The notes beneath the pieces were generated by a model. It was not told the DNA's origin, did not search any database, and saw only the letters and a program-made list of their open reading frames with translations. Position numbers and translations under genes: made by a program. Positions 34,254 through 42,767 of a stretch of 64,000 bases of DNA are shown one piece after another. Positions within the stretch are counted from its first letter, which is position 1; every line of letters starts with the position of its first letter. The DNA is from Microbacterium capsulatum (GTDB lineage Bacteria; Actinomycetota; Actinomycetes; Actinomycetales; Microbacteriaceae). The stretch spans positions 34,465 through 98,464 of the forward strand of contig NZ_JAVFCB010000008.1 in assembly GCF_030865425.1 (NCBI RefSeq). The letters are read 5' to 3'.

Positions 34254-34337
34254 GTGCTCGACATCATCTACGCAGCCCTGGCGCTCGCATTGTTCGCCCT
34301 CGTCGCGCTGATCGCGAAGGGGGTGGAACGGCTGTGA
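34254..34337 (+). CDS. 27-residue membrane peptide upstream of kdpF
   Basis: The product [20 protein letters not shown] plus AKGVERL is a single hydrophobic helix with a short basic end. It starts at GTG 34254 and its stop overlaps the kdpF start (GTGA), just as kdpF overlaps kdpA and kdpA overlaps kdpB. This chain of overlaps argues that it is translated. It resembles KdpF in size and layout but is a separate peptide. Its role is unknown; it may be a second small subunit or a leader for translational coupling. Confidence 0.6.
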   Translation: MLDIIYAALALALFALVALIAKGVERL

Positions 34338-34423
34338 TCGTCTTCGAGATCATCGCGGCCGTCCTCGCGATCGCCGCGATCGGCTACCTCGTCGTCGCCC
34401 TCCTCTCGCCGGAGCGGTTCTGA
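34334..34423 (+). CDS. kdpF: Potassium-transporting ATPase small subunit KdpF
   Basis: This 29-residue single-helix peptide, [20 protein letters not shown] then ALLSPERF, matches the KdpF pattern of a helix followed by GYLVYALxxxExF. KdpF stabilises the KdpFABC complex at the membrane. It overlaps the upstream peptide by four bases and kdpA by one (TGATG). Confidence 0.88.
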   Translation: MIVFEIIAAVLAIAAIGYLVVALLSPERF

Positions 34424-36108
34424 TGGGCGCCGCCGACATCTGGCTGGGCGTCCTCCAGGCCGCGACCCTCATCGCCGCCCTGGTCCTCCTCTACCGCCCG
34501 CTCGGCGACTACATGGGGCGCATCTTCACGAGCGCGAAGGATCTGCGCTTCGAGCGCGGCATCTACCGCCTCATCGGCGTCGACCCCGCCTCCGACCAGA
34601 CCTGGCGGGCATATGCGCGCAGCGTGATCGTGTTCTCCGCGATCGGAGTGCTGCTGCTCTACCTGCTGCAGCGCGTGCAGCAGGTCCTGCCGCTCTCGCT
34701 CGGGCTGCCGCCGGTGCCCGAGGGGCTCGCGTTCAACACCGCCGTCTCGTTCGTCACGAACACGAACTGGCAGTCGTACACGCCCGAGCAGACCATGGGC
34801 CACCTGGTGCAGTTCGCCGGTCTGGTGGTGCAGAACTTCGCGTCCGCCGCGGTGGGGATCGCGATCGCGATCGCCTTCGTGCGCGGGTTCGCTCACCGCG
34901 GCAGCGCCACGGTCGGCAACTTCTGGGTCGATCTGATCCGCGGGCTGTTCCGGCTGCTGCTGCCGCTCGCGGTCGTCTCCGCGATCGCTCTGATCGCCGG
35001 TGGGGCGGTGCAGAACCTGTCCGGCTTCACCGAGGTGCACACGATCGCCGGCGCCACCCAGGCGGTGCCGGGCGGGCCGGTCGCCTCGCAGGAGGCGATC
35101 AAGCTCCTCGGCACGAACGGCGGCGGCTTCTACAACGCGAACTCGGCGCACCCGTTCGAGAACCCCACGCCGTGGACGAATCTGCTCGAGATGGTGCTGA
35201 TCCTCGCCATCCCGTTCTCCCTCCCGCGCACATTCGGACGGATGATCGGCGACGACCGGCAGGGCTACGCGATCGTCGCGGCGATGGGATCCATGGCCCT
35301 GGTGTCGGCCTTCGCGCTCAGCGGCCTCGAGCTCGGCGGCGGGGGAACCGCGACGCAGCTCGCCGGCGCCGCCCTGGAAGGCAAGGAGCAGCGCTTCGGG
35401 ATCCTCGGCACCGCGCTGTTCGGCACGTCCTCCACGCTCACCTCGACCGGTGCGGTGAACGGCATGCACGACTCGTTCACGCCGCTCGGCGGCATGATGC
35501 CGATGCTCAACATGATGCTCGGCGAGGTCGCACCGGGCGGTGTCGGATCGGGCCTGTACGGCATGCTCATCCTCGCCGTGATCGCCGTGTTCGTCGGCGG
35601 CCTGCTCGTCGGCCGTACCCCGGAGTACCTCGGCAAGCGCCTCGGGGCGCGCGAGATCAAGCTCGCCAGCCTGTACATCCTGGTCACGCCGACGCTCGCG
35701 CTGGCCGGAACGGCGCTGAGCTTCGCGATCCCCGCCGTCCGCGCCGACGTCGAGAAGACGTCGATCCTCAACCCCGGCCCGCACGGTCTCAGCGAAGTGC
35801 TGTACGCGTTCACGTCGGCTGCGAACAACAACGGATCCGCCTTCGCCGGCCTCACCGCCAACACGCCCTGGCTGAACACCGCCCTCGCGGTGGCGATGCT
35901 GCTCGGGCGCTTCATCCCGATCGTGTTCGTGCTGGCGCTGGCCGGATCCCTGGCCGCGCAGCAGCACGTCCCGGAGACCGCGGGCACCCTGCCCACCCAC
36001 CGCAGCCAGTTCGTCGGGCTGCTCGTCGCCGTGTCCATCGTGGTCACCGCGCTCACCTACTTCCCCGTGCTCACGCTCGGGCCGCTCGCGGAAGGACTCG
36101 TCCGATGA
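34423..36108 (+). CDS. kdpA: Potassium-transporting ATPase subunit KdpA
   Basis: This 561-residue, potassium-selective channel-like subunit has about ten helices. The four selectivity-filter repeats are recognisable: [51 protein letters not shown] segment, and [13 protein letters not shown]. Length is normal. It overlaps kdpB by four bases (ATGA). It binds and passes K+ while KdpB hydrolyses ATP. Confidence 0.96.
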   Translation: MGAADIWLGVLQAATLIAALVLLYRPLGDYMGRIFTSAKDLRFERGIYRLIGVDPASDQTWRAYARSVIVFSAIGVLLLYLLQRVQQVLPLSLGLPPVPEGLAFNTAVSFVTNTNWQSYTPEQTMGHLVQFAGLVVQNFASAAVGIAIAIAFVRGFAHRGSATVGNFWVDLIRGLFRLLLPLAVVSAIALIAGGAVQNLSGFTEVHTIAGATQAVPGGPVASQEAIKLLGTNGGGFYNANSAHPFENPTPWTNLLEMVLILAIPFSLPRTFGRMIGDDRQGYAIVAAMGSMALVSAFALSGLELGGGGTATQLAGAALEGKEQRFGILGTALFGTSSTLTSTGAVNGMHDSFTPLGGMMPMLNMMLGEVAPGGVGSGLYGMLILAVIAVFVGGLLVGRTPEYLGKRLGAREIKLASLYILVTPTLALAGTALSFAIPAVRADVEKTSILNPGPHGLSEVLYAFTSAANNNGSAFAGLTANTPWLNTALAVAMLLGRFIPIVFVLALAGSLAAQQHVPETAGTLPTHRSQFVGLLVAVSIVVTALTYFPVLTLGPLAEGLVR

Positions 36109-38396
36109 CCGTCGTCGACACCGAAAGCCCGGTTCCCGAGCCTGTCGCAGGGCTCGAGCCGGAACACCACCACGCTCCTCGCACGCAGCGCGCCTTCGGC
36201 TGGTCGCAGCTCGTGCAGGCCATGCCCGGCGCCCTGCGCCGCATGAACCCGACGATGCTGCTGCGCAACCCGGTCATCCTGCTCGTCTGGGCGGGAGCTG
36301 CGATGACCACCGCGCTCGCGATCGCCGAGCCGTTCCTCGGCAGCAGCACAGCGGCCGCAATCGGCACTGCGACCTCCGGCGGCACGAAGGTCCCGGCAGG
36401 GTTCACCTGGTCGATCGCGATCTGGCTGTGGCTCACCGTGCTGTTCGCGAACCTCGCCGAGTCGGTGGCCGAGGGCCGCGGCAAGGCGCAGGCCGCCACG
36501 CTGCGCAAGACCCGGACCAGCACGATGGCCCGCCGCGTGATCGGCTACGACCCTCTGGCGGATCCGTCCGCCGAGCATGCGCAGACCGAGGAGGTCTCGT
36601 CCGCGGACCTGCGACGCGACGACGTCGTGATCGTCGCGGCCGGCGAGCCGATCCCCGGCGACGGCGACATCGTCGAGGGCATCGCGACCGTCGACGAGTC
36701 GGCGATCACGGGCGAGAGCGCCCCCGTCGTGCGCGAGTCCGGCGGCGACCGCAGTGCCGTGACCGGCGGCACCCGGGTGCTCTCGGACCGGATCGTGGTG
36801 CAGATCACCTCGAAGCCGGGCGAGACCTTCGTCGACCGGATGATCGCGCTCGTCGAGGGCGCGAACCGGCAGCGCACCCCGAACGAGATCGCGCTGAACA
36901 TCCTGCTCGCCGCGCTGTCGATCGTCTTCGTCGTCGTGGTGCTCGTGCTGAACCCGATCGCGTCGTACTCCGCATCGCCGGTGAGCATCCCGGTGCTCAT
37001 CGCCCTGCTGGTCTGCCTCATCCCGACGACCATCGGCGCGCTGCTCTCCGCGATCGGCATCGCCGGGATGGACCGGCTCGTGCAGCGCAACGTGCTGGCG
37101 ATGTCGGGCCGCGCCGTCGAGGCCGCGGGCGACGTCACCACGCTGCTCCTCGACAAGACCGGCACGATCACCTACGGCAACCGCCGGGCGACCGAGGTGC
37201 TCCCCGTCACCGGGGTGTCCGTTGAGGAGCTGCTCGAGGCCGCCGCGCTGTCGTCGCTCGCCGACCCCACCCCGGAGGGCGCCTCGATCGTCGAGCTCGC
37301 CGCCGCCCGCGGCATCGTCGTGGCCGCCCCCGAGGGCGCCGTGACCGTGCCGTTCACGGCGCAGACCCGGATGAGCGGCGTCGACCTCGCCGACGGATCC
37401 CGGATCCGCAAGGGGGCCGGGTCCGCGATCCGCTCCTGGCTCGCGGAGGAGGGCGCCGGATCCGGTCCGTCCGTCGACGAGGCGACGAGGTTCGCCGACG
37501 GGATCGCCGCCTCGGGCGGGACACCGCTGGCGGTGGCGATCGCCTCTTCGGGGTCGTTGAGCGAGGACGGCGGAGCCGACCGAGACGAAACGCGGCAGCC
37601 CGACGGTGAAGGCGTTTCGTCTCGCTCCGCTCGCTCAACGAGCAATGCTGGACACACCCGGATCCTCGGCGTCGTCCACCTCAAGGACGTCGTCAAGGAG
37701 GGGCTGTCCGAGCGGTTCGGCGAGCTGCGCAGCATGGGCATCCGCACCGTGATGATCACCGGCGACAACCCGCTCACCGCGAAGGCGATCGCCGCAGAGG
37801 CGGGCGTCGACGACTACCTCGCCGAGGCCACACCGGAGGACAAGCTCGCCCTCATCCGCCGCGAGCAGGAGGGCGGCCGCCTCGTCGCGATGACCGGCGA
37901 CGGCACGAACGACGCCCCCGCCCTCGCCCAGGCCGACGTCGGGGTCGCGATGAACACCGGCACCTCGGCCGCCAAGGAGGCCGGGAACATGGTCGACCTC
38001 GACTCGGATCCGACCAAGCTCATCGACATCGTGCGGATCGGCAAGCAGCTGCTCATCACCCGCGGCGCGCTGACGACGTTCTCGCTCGCGAACGACATCG
38101 CGAAGTACTTCGCGATCATCCCCGCCATGTTCGCGGGCGCCTACCCGGGCCTCGGGGTGCTGAACATCATGCAGCTGCACTCCCCCGCCTCGGCGGTGAC
38201 GAGCGCGATCATCTTCAACGCGATCGTCATCGTGTTCCTCATCCCCCTCGCACTGCGCGGCGTGCAGTACCGGCCCGCGGGCGCCGCGCAGATCCTTCAA
38301 CGCAACCTGCTGATCTACGGCGTCGGCGGCATCATCCTGCCGTTCATCGGCATCAAGCTCATCGACCTCGTCGTCGGCCTCATCCCCGGCTTCTGA
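36105..38396 (+). CDS. kdpB: Potassium-transporting ATPase subunit KdpB, with in-frame palindromic insert
   Basis: This P-type ATPase subunit drives high-affinity K+ uptake. All core motifs are present: TGES (203-206), the phosphorylated Asp350 in [24 protein letters not shown] and [20 protein letters not shown]. At 763 residues it is longer than the usual 680-715. An N-terminal tail of about 30 residues and an insert at about 481-517 explain this. The insert ([16 protein letters not shown] and onward to [13 protein letters not shown]) lies between [10 protein letters not shown] and [13 protein letters not shown], which are contiguous or nearly so in other KdpB proteins, and is encoded by family A copy A5. 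The position is on the cytoplasmic nucleotide-binding/phosphorylation domain boundary and the frame is intact. Confidence 0.95.
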   Translation: MTVVDTESPVPEPVAGLEPEHHHAPRTQRAFGWSQLVQAMPGALRRMNPTMLLRNPVILLVWAGAAMTTALAIAEPFLGSSTAAAIGTATSGGTKVPAGFTWSIAIWLWLTVLFANLAESVAEGRGKAQAATLRKTRTSTMARRVIGYDPLADPSAEHAQTEEVSSADLRRDDVVIVAAGEPIPGDGDIVEGIATVDESAITGESAPVVRESGGDRSAVTGGTRVLSDRIVVQITSKPGETFVDRMIALVEGANRQRTPNEIALNILLAALSIVFVVVVLVLNPIASYSASPVSIPVLIALLVCLIPTTIGALLSAIGIAGMDRLVQRNVLAMSGRAVEAAGDVTTLLLDKTGTITYGNRRATEVLPVTGVSVEELLEAAALSSLADPTPEGASIVELAAARGIVVAAPEGAVTVPFTAQTRMSGVDLADGSRIRKGAGSAIRSWLAEEGAGSGPSVDEATRFADGIAASGGTPLAVAIASSGSLSEDGGADRDETRQPDGEGVSSRSARSTSNAGHTRILGVVHLKDVVKEGLSERFGELRSMGIRTVMITGDNPLTAKAIAAEAGVDDYLAEATPEDKLALIRREQEGGRLVAMTGDGTNDAPALAQADVGVAMNTGTSAAKEAGNMVDLDSDPTKLIDIVRIGKQLLITRGALTTFSLANDIAKYFAIIPAMFAGAYPGLGVLNIMQLHSPASAVTSAIIFNAIVIVFLIPLALRGVQYRPAGAAQILQRNLLIYGVGGIILPFIGIKLIDLVVGLIPGF
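37550..37642. repeat. Family A palindrome, copy A5, inside kdpB
   Basis: GGGGTCGTTGAGCGAGGACG (37550-37569), inner arms GAGACGAAACGCGG and GCGTTTCGTCTCG, right outer arm CGCTCGCTCAACGA ending about 37642. The element and its edges fit a whole number of codons relative to neighbouring kdpB sequence. It is read in the same frame and orientation as copy A2. Confidence 0.92.
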
Positions 38397-38409
38397 CCAT
38401 GCGCATCCC

Positions 38410-38515
38410 GGGGTCGTTGAGCGAGCGCCGCCGCAGGCGGAGCGAGACGAAACGCGGTCTGGCTCGATGCACCCCGTTTCGTCCCGGTCGCTTCGCGCCC
38501 TCGCGCAACGACCCC
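38410..38515. repeat. Family A palindrome, copy A6 (between kdpB and kdpC)
   Basis: GGGGTCGTTGAGCGAG at 38410, inner arms GAGACGAAACGCGG and CCCCGTTTCGTCCCGG (two changes from consensus), right arm CGCGCAACGACCCC ending at 38515. It fills most of the 147-base kdpB-kdpC gap, which is unusual because kdp genes normally abut or overlap. Within the operon it may affect kdpC expression. Confidence 0.88.
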
Positions 38516-38543
38516 GACGACCGACAATCCTGAAAGGCACCTC

Positions 38544-39188
38544 ATGTCGAATCTGCGCGGCACTCTCCGCCTCGCCGGCGTCGCCCTGCGTGCGATGCTC
38601 GTGCTCACGCTGGTCCTCGGCGTCGGCTACACCCTCGCGATCACCGGCATCGGCCAGCTCGCCCTGCCCTGGCAGGCGAACGGCTCGATGGTCGACACGA
38701 AGGACCGCCCCGTCGGCGGCTGGATCGGCGGGGCCCCCGCCGGCAGTCTCCTGCTCGGGCAGACCTTCGCCGATGCGAAGGGCGAGGCCCTGCCGCAGTA
38801 CTTCCAGCCCCGGCCGTCCGCGGCCGGCGAGAAGGGCTACGACCCCAGCGCCTCCGGCGGCAGCAACCTCGGCCCGAACAATGCCGACCTGGTGAAGGCC
38901 GTCACCCAGCGCCGCGCCGAGATCGCCGCGCGCGAGCAGGTGGATCCGTCCGCCGTCCCCGCCGACGCGGTGACCGCCTCGGGATCCGGGCTCGATCCGC
39001 AGATCAGCCCCGCGTACGCCCTGCTGCAGGTGAACCGGATCGCCGCGGCGCGCGGAATGGATCCCGCGGTCGTGCGGTCCCTCGTGGAATCCAAGATCCA
39101 GGCACGCGATCTGGGCTACCTCGGGGAGCCGCGGGTGAACGTCCTCGACCTCGATCTGGCGCTCGATGCCCTGCATCCGGTGGGATGA
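38544..39188 (+). CDS. kdpC: Potassium-transporting ATPase subunit KdpC
   Basis: This 214-residue subunit has one N-terminal helix (about 15-37) and an outer domain that helps ATP-driven assembly and K+ affinity. Motifs GYTLAITGIGQLALPWQANGS, LGQTFADAKGEALPQYFQPRPS and DPQISPAYALLQVNRIAAARG are conserved in the family. Length is normal. AAAGGCACCTC before the ATG gives a modest ribosome site. It is separated from kdpB by the A6 palindrome. Confidence 0.95.
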   Translation: MSNLRGTLRLAGVALRAMLVLTLVLGVGYTLAITGIGQLALPWQANGSMVDTKDRPVGGWIGGAPAGSLLLGQTFADAKGEALPQYFQPRPSAAGEKGYDPSASGGSNLGPNNADLVKAVTQRRAEIAAREQVDPSAVPADAVTASGSGLDPQISPAYALLQVNRIAAARGMDPAVVRSLVESKIQARDLGYLGEPRVNVLDLDLALDALHPVG

Positions 39189-39248
39189 TGACAGGCGCAG
39201 GAACGGCGCACCCGTGACGGGGCGCCCGTGAGCAGGGAGAGGCCCGAG

Positions 39249-41876
39249 ATGCCGGACGAGACGCGAGAGGTCGGATCCACCTCGCGCGGTCGGCTGCGCG
39301 TGCTGCTCGGCGCGGCCCCCGGTGTCGGCAAGACGTTCGAGATGCTCACGGAGGGCCGGCACCTCGCCGAACAGGGCCGCGACGTCGTGATCGGGTTCGT
39401 GGAGACGCACGGACGGGCGGCGACGTTCGCGCAGACCAGCGGTCTCGCCCAGGTGCCGCGCGCGGTCTTCACGCATCGCGGGGTGTCGCTCGAGGAGATG
39501 GATCTGGGCGCGGTGCTCGCCCGCCGGCCCGGGCTCGCACTCGTCGACGAGCTCGCGCACACGAACGCGCCAGGATCCCCCAATGCGAAGCGCTGGCAGG
39601 ACGTGCAGGAGCTGCTCGCGGCGGGCATCGACGTGGTGACGACGGTGAACGTGCAGCACATCGAGTCCCTGAACGACGTGGTCGAGAAGATCACCGGCGT
39701 CGTGCAGCAGGAGACCGTGCCCGACGCGGTCGTCCGTGATGCGGACGAGGTGGAGGTCGTCGACCTCGCGCCGCAGTCGCTGCGCGACCGGCTCTCCGCC
39801 GGGCAGGTGTATCCGGCCGAGCGGATCGACGCCGCGCTGTCGAACTACTTCCGGCTCGGCAACCTCACGGCGCTGCGCGAGCTGGCGCTGCTGTGGCTCG
39901 CCGACGAGGTCGACAGCGCGCTGCGCACGTACCGCACCGAGCACGGCATCGACAGCGCCTGGCAGACCAGGGAGCGCGTGGTCGTCGCCCTCACCGGCGG
40001 TGCGGAGGGCGAGACGCTGCTGCGTCGCGGTGCCAGGATCGCGGCGCGCTCCGCCGGCGGCGAGCTGCTCGCGGTGCACGTCACCACCCAGGACGGGCTG
40101 CGCGCCGACCGCCCCGGCGCGCTCACCGCCCAGCGGGGTCTCGTCGAATCGCTCGGCGGGAGCTACCACCAGCTCGTCGGCGACGACGTCGCAGGCACCC
40201 TGGTGGAATTCGCTCAGTCGGTCGACGCCAGCCAGATCGTCATCGGCGTGAGCCGGCACAGCCGCATCGCCGCGGCCCTGACCGGCCCGGGCATCGGCGC
40301 CGAGATCATCCGCCGTTCGGGCGACATCGACGTGCACATCATCACGCACGCGGCCGCCGGCCGCCGCGGGGCCCTCCCGGCGATCACCGGCGGGGCGCTG
40401 GGCTGGCGCCGCCAGCTCATCGGCCTCGGGGTCGCGCTCGTCGGCGGACCGCTGCTGTCGTGGCTGCTCTTCACCCTCCGGGCGCCCGGATCCATCACGT
40501 CCGAAGTCCTCTCGTACCAGCTGCTCGTGGTCGTCGTCGCGCTCATCGGCGGGATCCGGCCCGCCCTGTTCGCGGCGATCCTCAGCGGCTTCACCCTCGA
40601 CTTCCTCTTCGTCGAGCCGCTGTTCACGGTGACCATCGCGGATCCGCTGCACGCGCTCGCCCTCGCACTGTACGTCGTGAACGCCGTGCTCGTCAGCATC
40701 GTCGTGGACCAGGCGGCGCGGCGCGCCAGGGCCGCCCGGCGCGCGTCGAGCGAGGCCGAGCTGCTCGCGGCCGTCGCCGGGAACGTGCTGCGAGGGGACA
40801 GCGCCCCGACCGCCCTGGTCAGCCGCGCCCGCGAGGCGTTCGGGCTCAGCGGGATCCGGCTGCTCTCCCCGAACGGCGAGACGATCGCGGTCGACGGCGA
40901 GCCGCTGCCGGACGGGCCCACCGAGTCCGTGCCGGTCGGCGCTGCCGCCGACGGATCCCCGCGCGCATTCCTCGAGCTGCACGGCGCGGACCTCGACGCC
41001 GCCGGCCGTCGCCTGCTCGACGCGATCGTCGCGCAGCTCGCCGCGGCGATCGAGCACACGGATCTGCGCGAGACCGCGAAGGAGGCGGCGGTGCTCGCGG
41101 AGACGGATCAGGTGCGCAGCGCCCTGCTCTCCGCGCTCAGTCATGACCTGCGCCGGCCGCTCGCCGCCGCGGTCGCCGCGGTGGGCGGCCTGCGCGGCGC
41201 GCACCGCCTGTCGGCGGAGGACCGGGCAGAGCTGCTCGCCACGGCCGACGAGAGCCTCGCCACGCTGTCGCAGCTGGTCACGGATCTGCTCGACGTGAGC
41301 CGGGTGCAGGCCGGGGTGCTCGCGGTGTCGCTCGGCCGGGTGGATGCGGGCGGGGTCGTGGTCGCCGCGCTCGACGAGCTGTCGCTGGGCCCGGCCGACG
41401 TGGAGCTCGCCCTGGACGCCAACCTGCCGCCGTTGAAGGCGGATCCGGTGCTGCTGCAGCGGGTTCTCGTGAACCTGCTCACGAACGCGATGAAGCACTC
41501 GCCCACGGGGCGCCGCGTGATCGTGTCCACGAGCAGCCTGGGCGGGCAGGCCGAGATCCGGGTCGTGGACCGCGGCGAGGGGATCCCGGAGAGCCAGCGC
41601 GAGAGCGCGTTCCTGCCGTTCCAGCGGCACGGCGACACCGACAACACGACCGGGCTCGGCCTGGGCCTGGCGCTCTCCCGCGGGTTCGCGGAGGGCATGG
41701 GCGGCACGCTCACCGCCGAGGACACCCCCGGCGGCGGCCTGACGATGGTCGTGTCGCTGCCCCTGGCCGACGCCCCCATCCCCGGTTTAGAAGAGCGCAA
41801 AGTGGGGGATCCGGAGGCGGAATTCGACGCTTTGCGCACTTCGAACGGGGACGACCTGGACGGAGAACCGCGATGA
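39249..41876 (+). CDS. kdpD: Sensor histidine kinase KdpD
   Basis: This turgor/K+-responsive membrane kinase controls kdp through KdpE. It has 875 residues. The N-terminal KdpD domain carries Walker A GAAPGVGKTFEML and Walker B-like VDELAHTNAPG, followed by a Usp-like domain (about 240-360), four helices (about 385-490), a GAF-like region, and the kinase core: ALSHDLRRPLAAAV (phosphorylated His), VNLLTNAMKHSP (N box), DRGEGIP (G1) and GLGLGLALSRG (G2). I chose ATG 39249 for its AGGGAGAGG site; GTG 39228 would add seven residues. The last 28 or so residues are encoded by a palindrome (41790-41842) and look added on. Confidence 0.95.
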   Translation: MPDETREVGSTSRGRLRVLLGAAPGVGKTFEMLTEGRHLAEQGRDVVIGFVETHGRAATFAQTSGLAQVPRAVFTHRGVSLEEMDLGAVLARRPGLALVDELAHTNAPGSPNAKRWQDVQELLAAGIDVVTTVNVQHIESLNDVVEKITGVVQQETVPDAVVRDADEVEVVDLAPQSLRDRLSAGQVYPAERIDAALSNYFRLGNLTALRELALLWLADEVDSALRTYRTEHGIDSAWQTRERVVVALTGGAEGETLLRRGARIAARSAGGELLAVHVTTQDGLRADRPGALTAQRGLVESLGGSYHQLVGDDVAGTLVEFAQSVDASQIVIGVSRHSRIAAALTGPGIGAEIIRRSGDIDVHIITHAAAGRRGALPAITGGALGWRRQLIGLGVALVGGPLLSWLLFTLRAPGSITSEVLSYQLLVVVVALIGGIRPALFAAILSGFTLDFLFVEPLFTVTIADPLHALALALYVVNAVLVSIVVDQAARRARAARRASSEAELLAAVAGNVLRGDSAPTALVSRAREAFGLSGIRLLSPNGETIAVDGEPLPDGPTESVPVGAAADGSPRAFLELHGADLDAAGRRLLDAIVAQLAAAIEHTDLRETAKEAAVLAETDQVRSALLSALSHDLRRPLAAAVAAVGGLRGAHRLSAEDRAELLATADESLATLSQLVTDLLDVSRVQAGVLAVSLGRVDAGGVVVAALDELSLGPADVELALDANLPPLKADPVLLQRVLVNLLTNAMKHSPTGRRVIVSTSSLGGQAEIRVVDRGEGIPESQRESAFLPFQRHGDTDNTTGLGLGLALSRGFAEGMGGTLTAEDTPGGGLTMVVSLPLADAPIPGLEERKVGDPEAEFDALRTSNGDDLDGEPR
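41790..41842. repeat. Family H palindrome at the 3' end of kdpD
   Basis: Arms GAAGAGCGCAAAGTG (41790-41804) and CGCTTTGCGCACTTC (41828-41842) pair with two mismatches around a 23-base loop. It is coding, lies after the last conserved kinase motif and overlaps no other gene. The locally AT-richer GCGCAAAG core differs from its surroundings. Confidence 0.65.
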
Positions 41877-42550
41877 AACTGCTCGTGGCCGACGACGACC
41901 CGCAGCTCGTGCGGGCTCTGCGCATCACGCTCGCCGCGCACGGCTACGAGGTGATCGCCGCCGCCGACGGCGCCGCCGCGATCGCCGCCGCCGCCCAGTT
42001 GCACCCCGACATCGTGCTGCTCGACCTCGGCATGCCGAAGCTCGACGGGATCGCCGTCATCGAAGCCCTCCGCGGCTGGAGCGACGTGCCGATCCTCGTC
42101 GTGTCCGGACGGACCGGATCCGCCGACAAGGTCGACGCCCTCGACGCCGGGGCGGACGACTACGTCACGAAGCCCTTCCAGGTGGACGAGCTGCTCGCCC
42201 GCCTGCGCGCCCTCGCCCGCCGTCGCACGGGCGGGCCGGCCGAGTCGTCCGTCCTGTTCGGCGACGTGGAGGTGGATCTCGCGGCGAAGGCGGTGACGCG
42301 GGGCGGATCCCGGGTGCACCTGACCCCGACGGAGTGGCAGATCCTGGAGCACCTCGCCCGGCACCCCGGCGTGCTGGTCACCCGGCAGGAGCTGCTGCGC
42401 GAGATCTGGGGCACCGAGCAGGTCACCGACACCGGCTACCTGCGGCTGTACCTGTCGCAGCTGCGCAAGAAGCTGGAGCGCACGCCGGGCTCTCCCGAGC
42501 ACCTCCTCACCGAGCAGGGCATGGGGTACCGGCTGGTGCTGGAGCCGTAG
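41873..42550 (+). CDS. kdpE: Response regulator KdpE
   Basis: This 225-residue OmpR-type regulator has an acidic pocket ADDD (6-9), phospho-acceptor Asp51 in VLLDLGMP, Lys100 in VTKPF, and a winged-helix DNA-binding domain from about 130, with LTPTEWQILEHLARHPG and the recognition region TGYLRLYLSQLRKKLE. The ATG overlaps the kdpD stop. It activates kdpFABC transcription when phosphorylated. A strong hairpin at 42566 ends the operon. Confidence 0.96.
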   Translation: MKLLVADDDPQLVRALRITLAAHGYEVIAAADGAAAIAAAAQLHPDIVLLDLGMPKLDGIAVIEALRGWSDVPILVVSGRTGSADKVDALDAGADDYVTKPFQVDELLARLRALARRRTGGPAESSVLFGDVEVDLAAKAVTRGGSRVHLTPTEWQILEHLARHPGVLVTRQELLREIWGTEQVTDTGYLRLYLSQLRKKLERTPGSPEHLLTEQGMGYRLVLEP

Positions 42551-42565
42551 CCGCGCCCGAGCTCC

Positions 42566-42600
42566 CCGCCTGGCGAGGGGGGTCGCCCCTCGCCAGGCGG
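42566..42600. terminator. Hairpin terminator after kdpE
   Basis: Perfect 15-base arms CCGCCTGGCGAGGGG (42566-42580) and CCCCTCGCCAGGCGG (42586-42600) with a five-base loop, 15 bases after the kdpE stop. There is no T run, which is common in high-GC actinobacteria. It can act from both sides. Confidence 0.75.
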
Positions 42601-42608
42601 AAGGATCC

Positions 42609-42669
42609 GCTCGCTGGTCGCGACACGCCGTTCTGGCGCCCCGATGAGGGCGTGTCGCGACCAGCGAGC
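42609..42669. repeat. Family C palindrome (perfect 21-base arms)
   Basis: The arms 42609-42629 and 42649-42669 are exact reverse complements with a 19-base loop. The core is CTGGTCGCGACACGCC / GGCGTGTCGCGACCAG. It follows directly after the kdpE hairpin, in the gap between convergent kdpE and the LuxR gene. A half copy is at 59-72. Confidence 0.85.
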
Positions 42670-42767
42670 AGCGTTCGACCCCAGAATCGGCCTGAGCGGA
42701 GCGGGGTCTCGGAGCGGATCCGTCGACGGCGGACTGGGGCGCGGTGTCCGATCCCCGCCGGAGAAGC

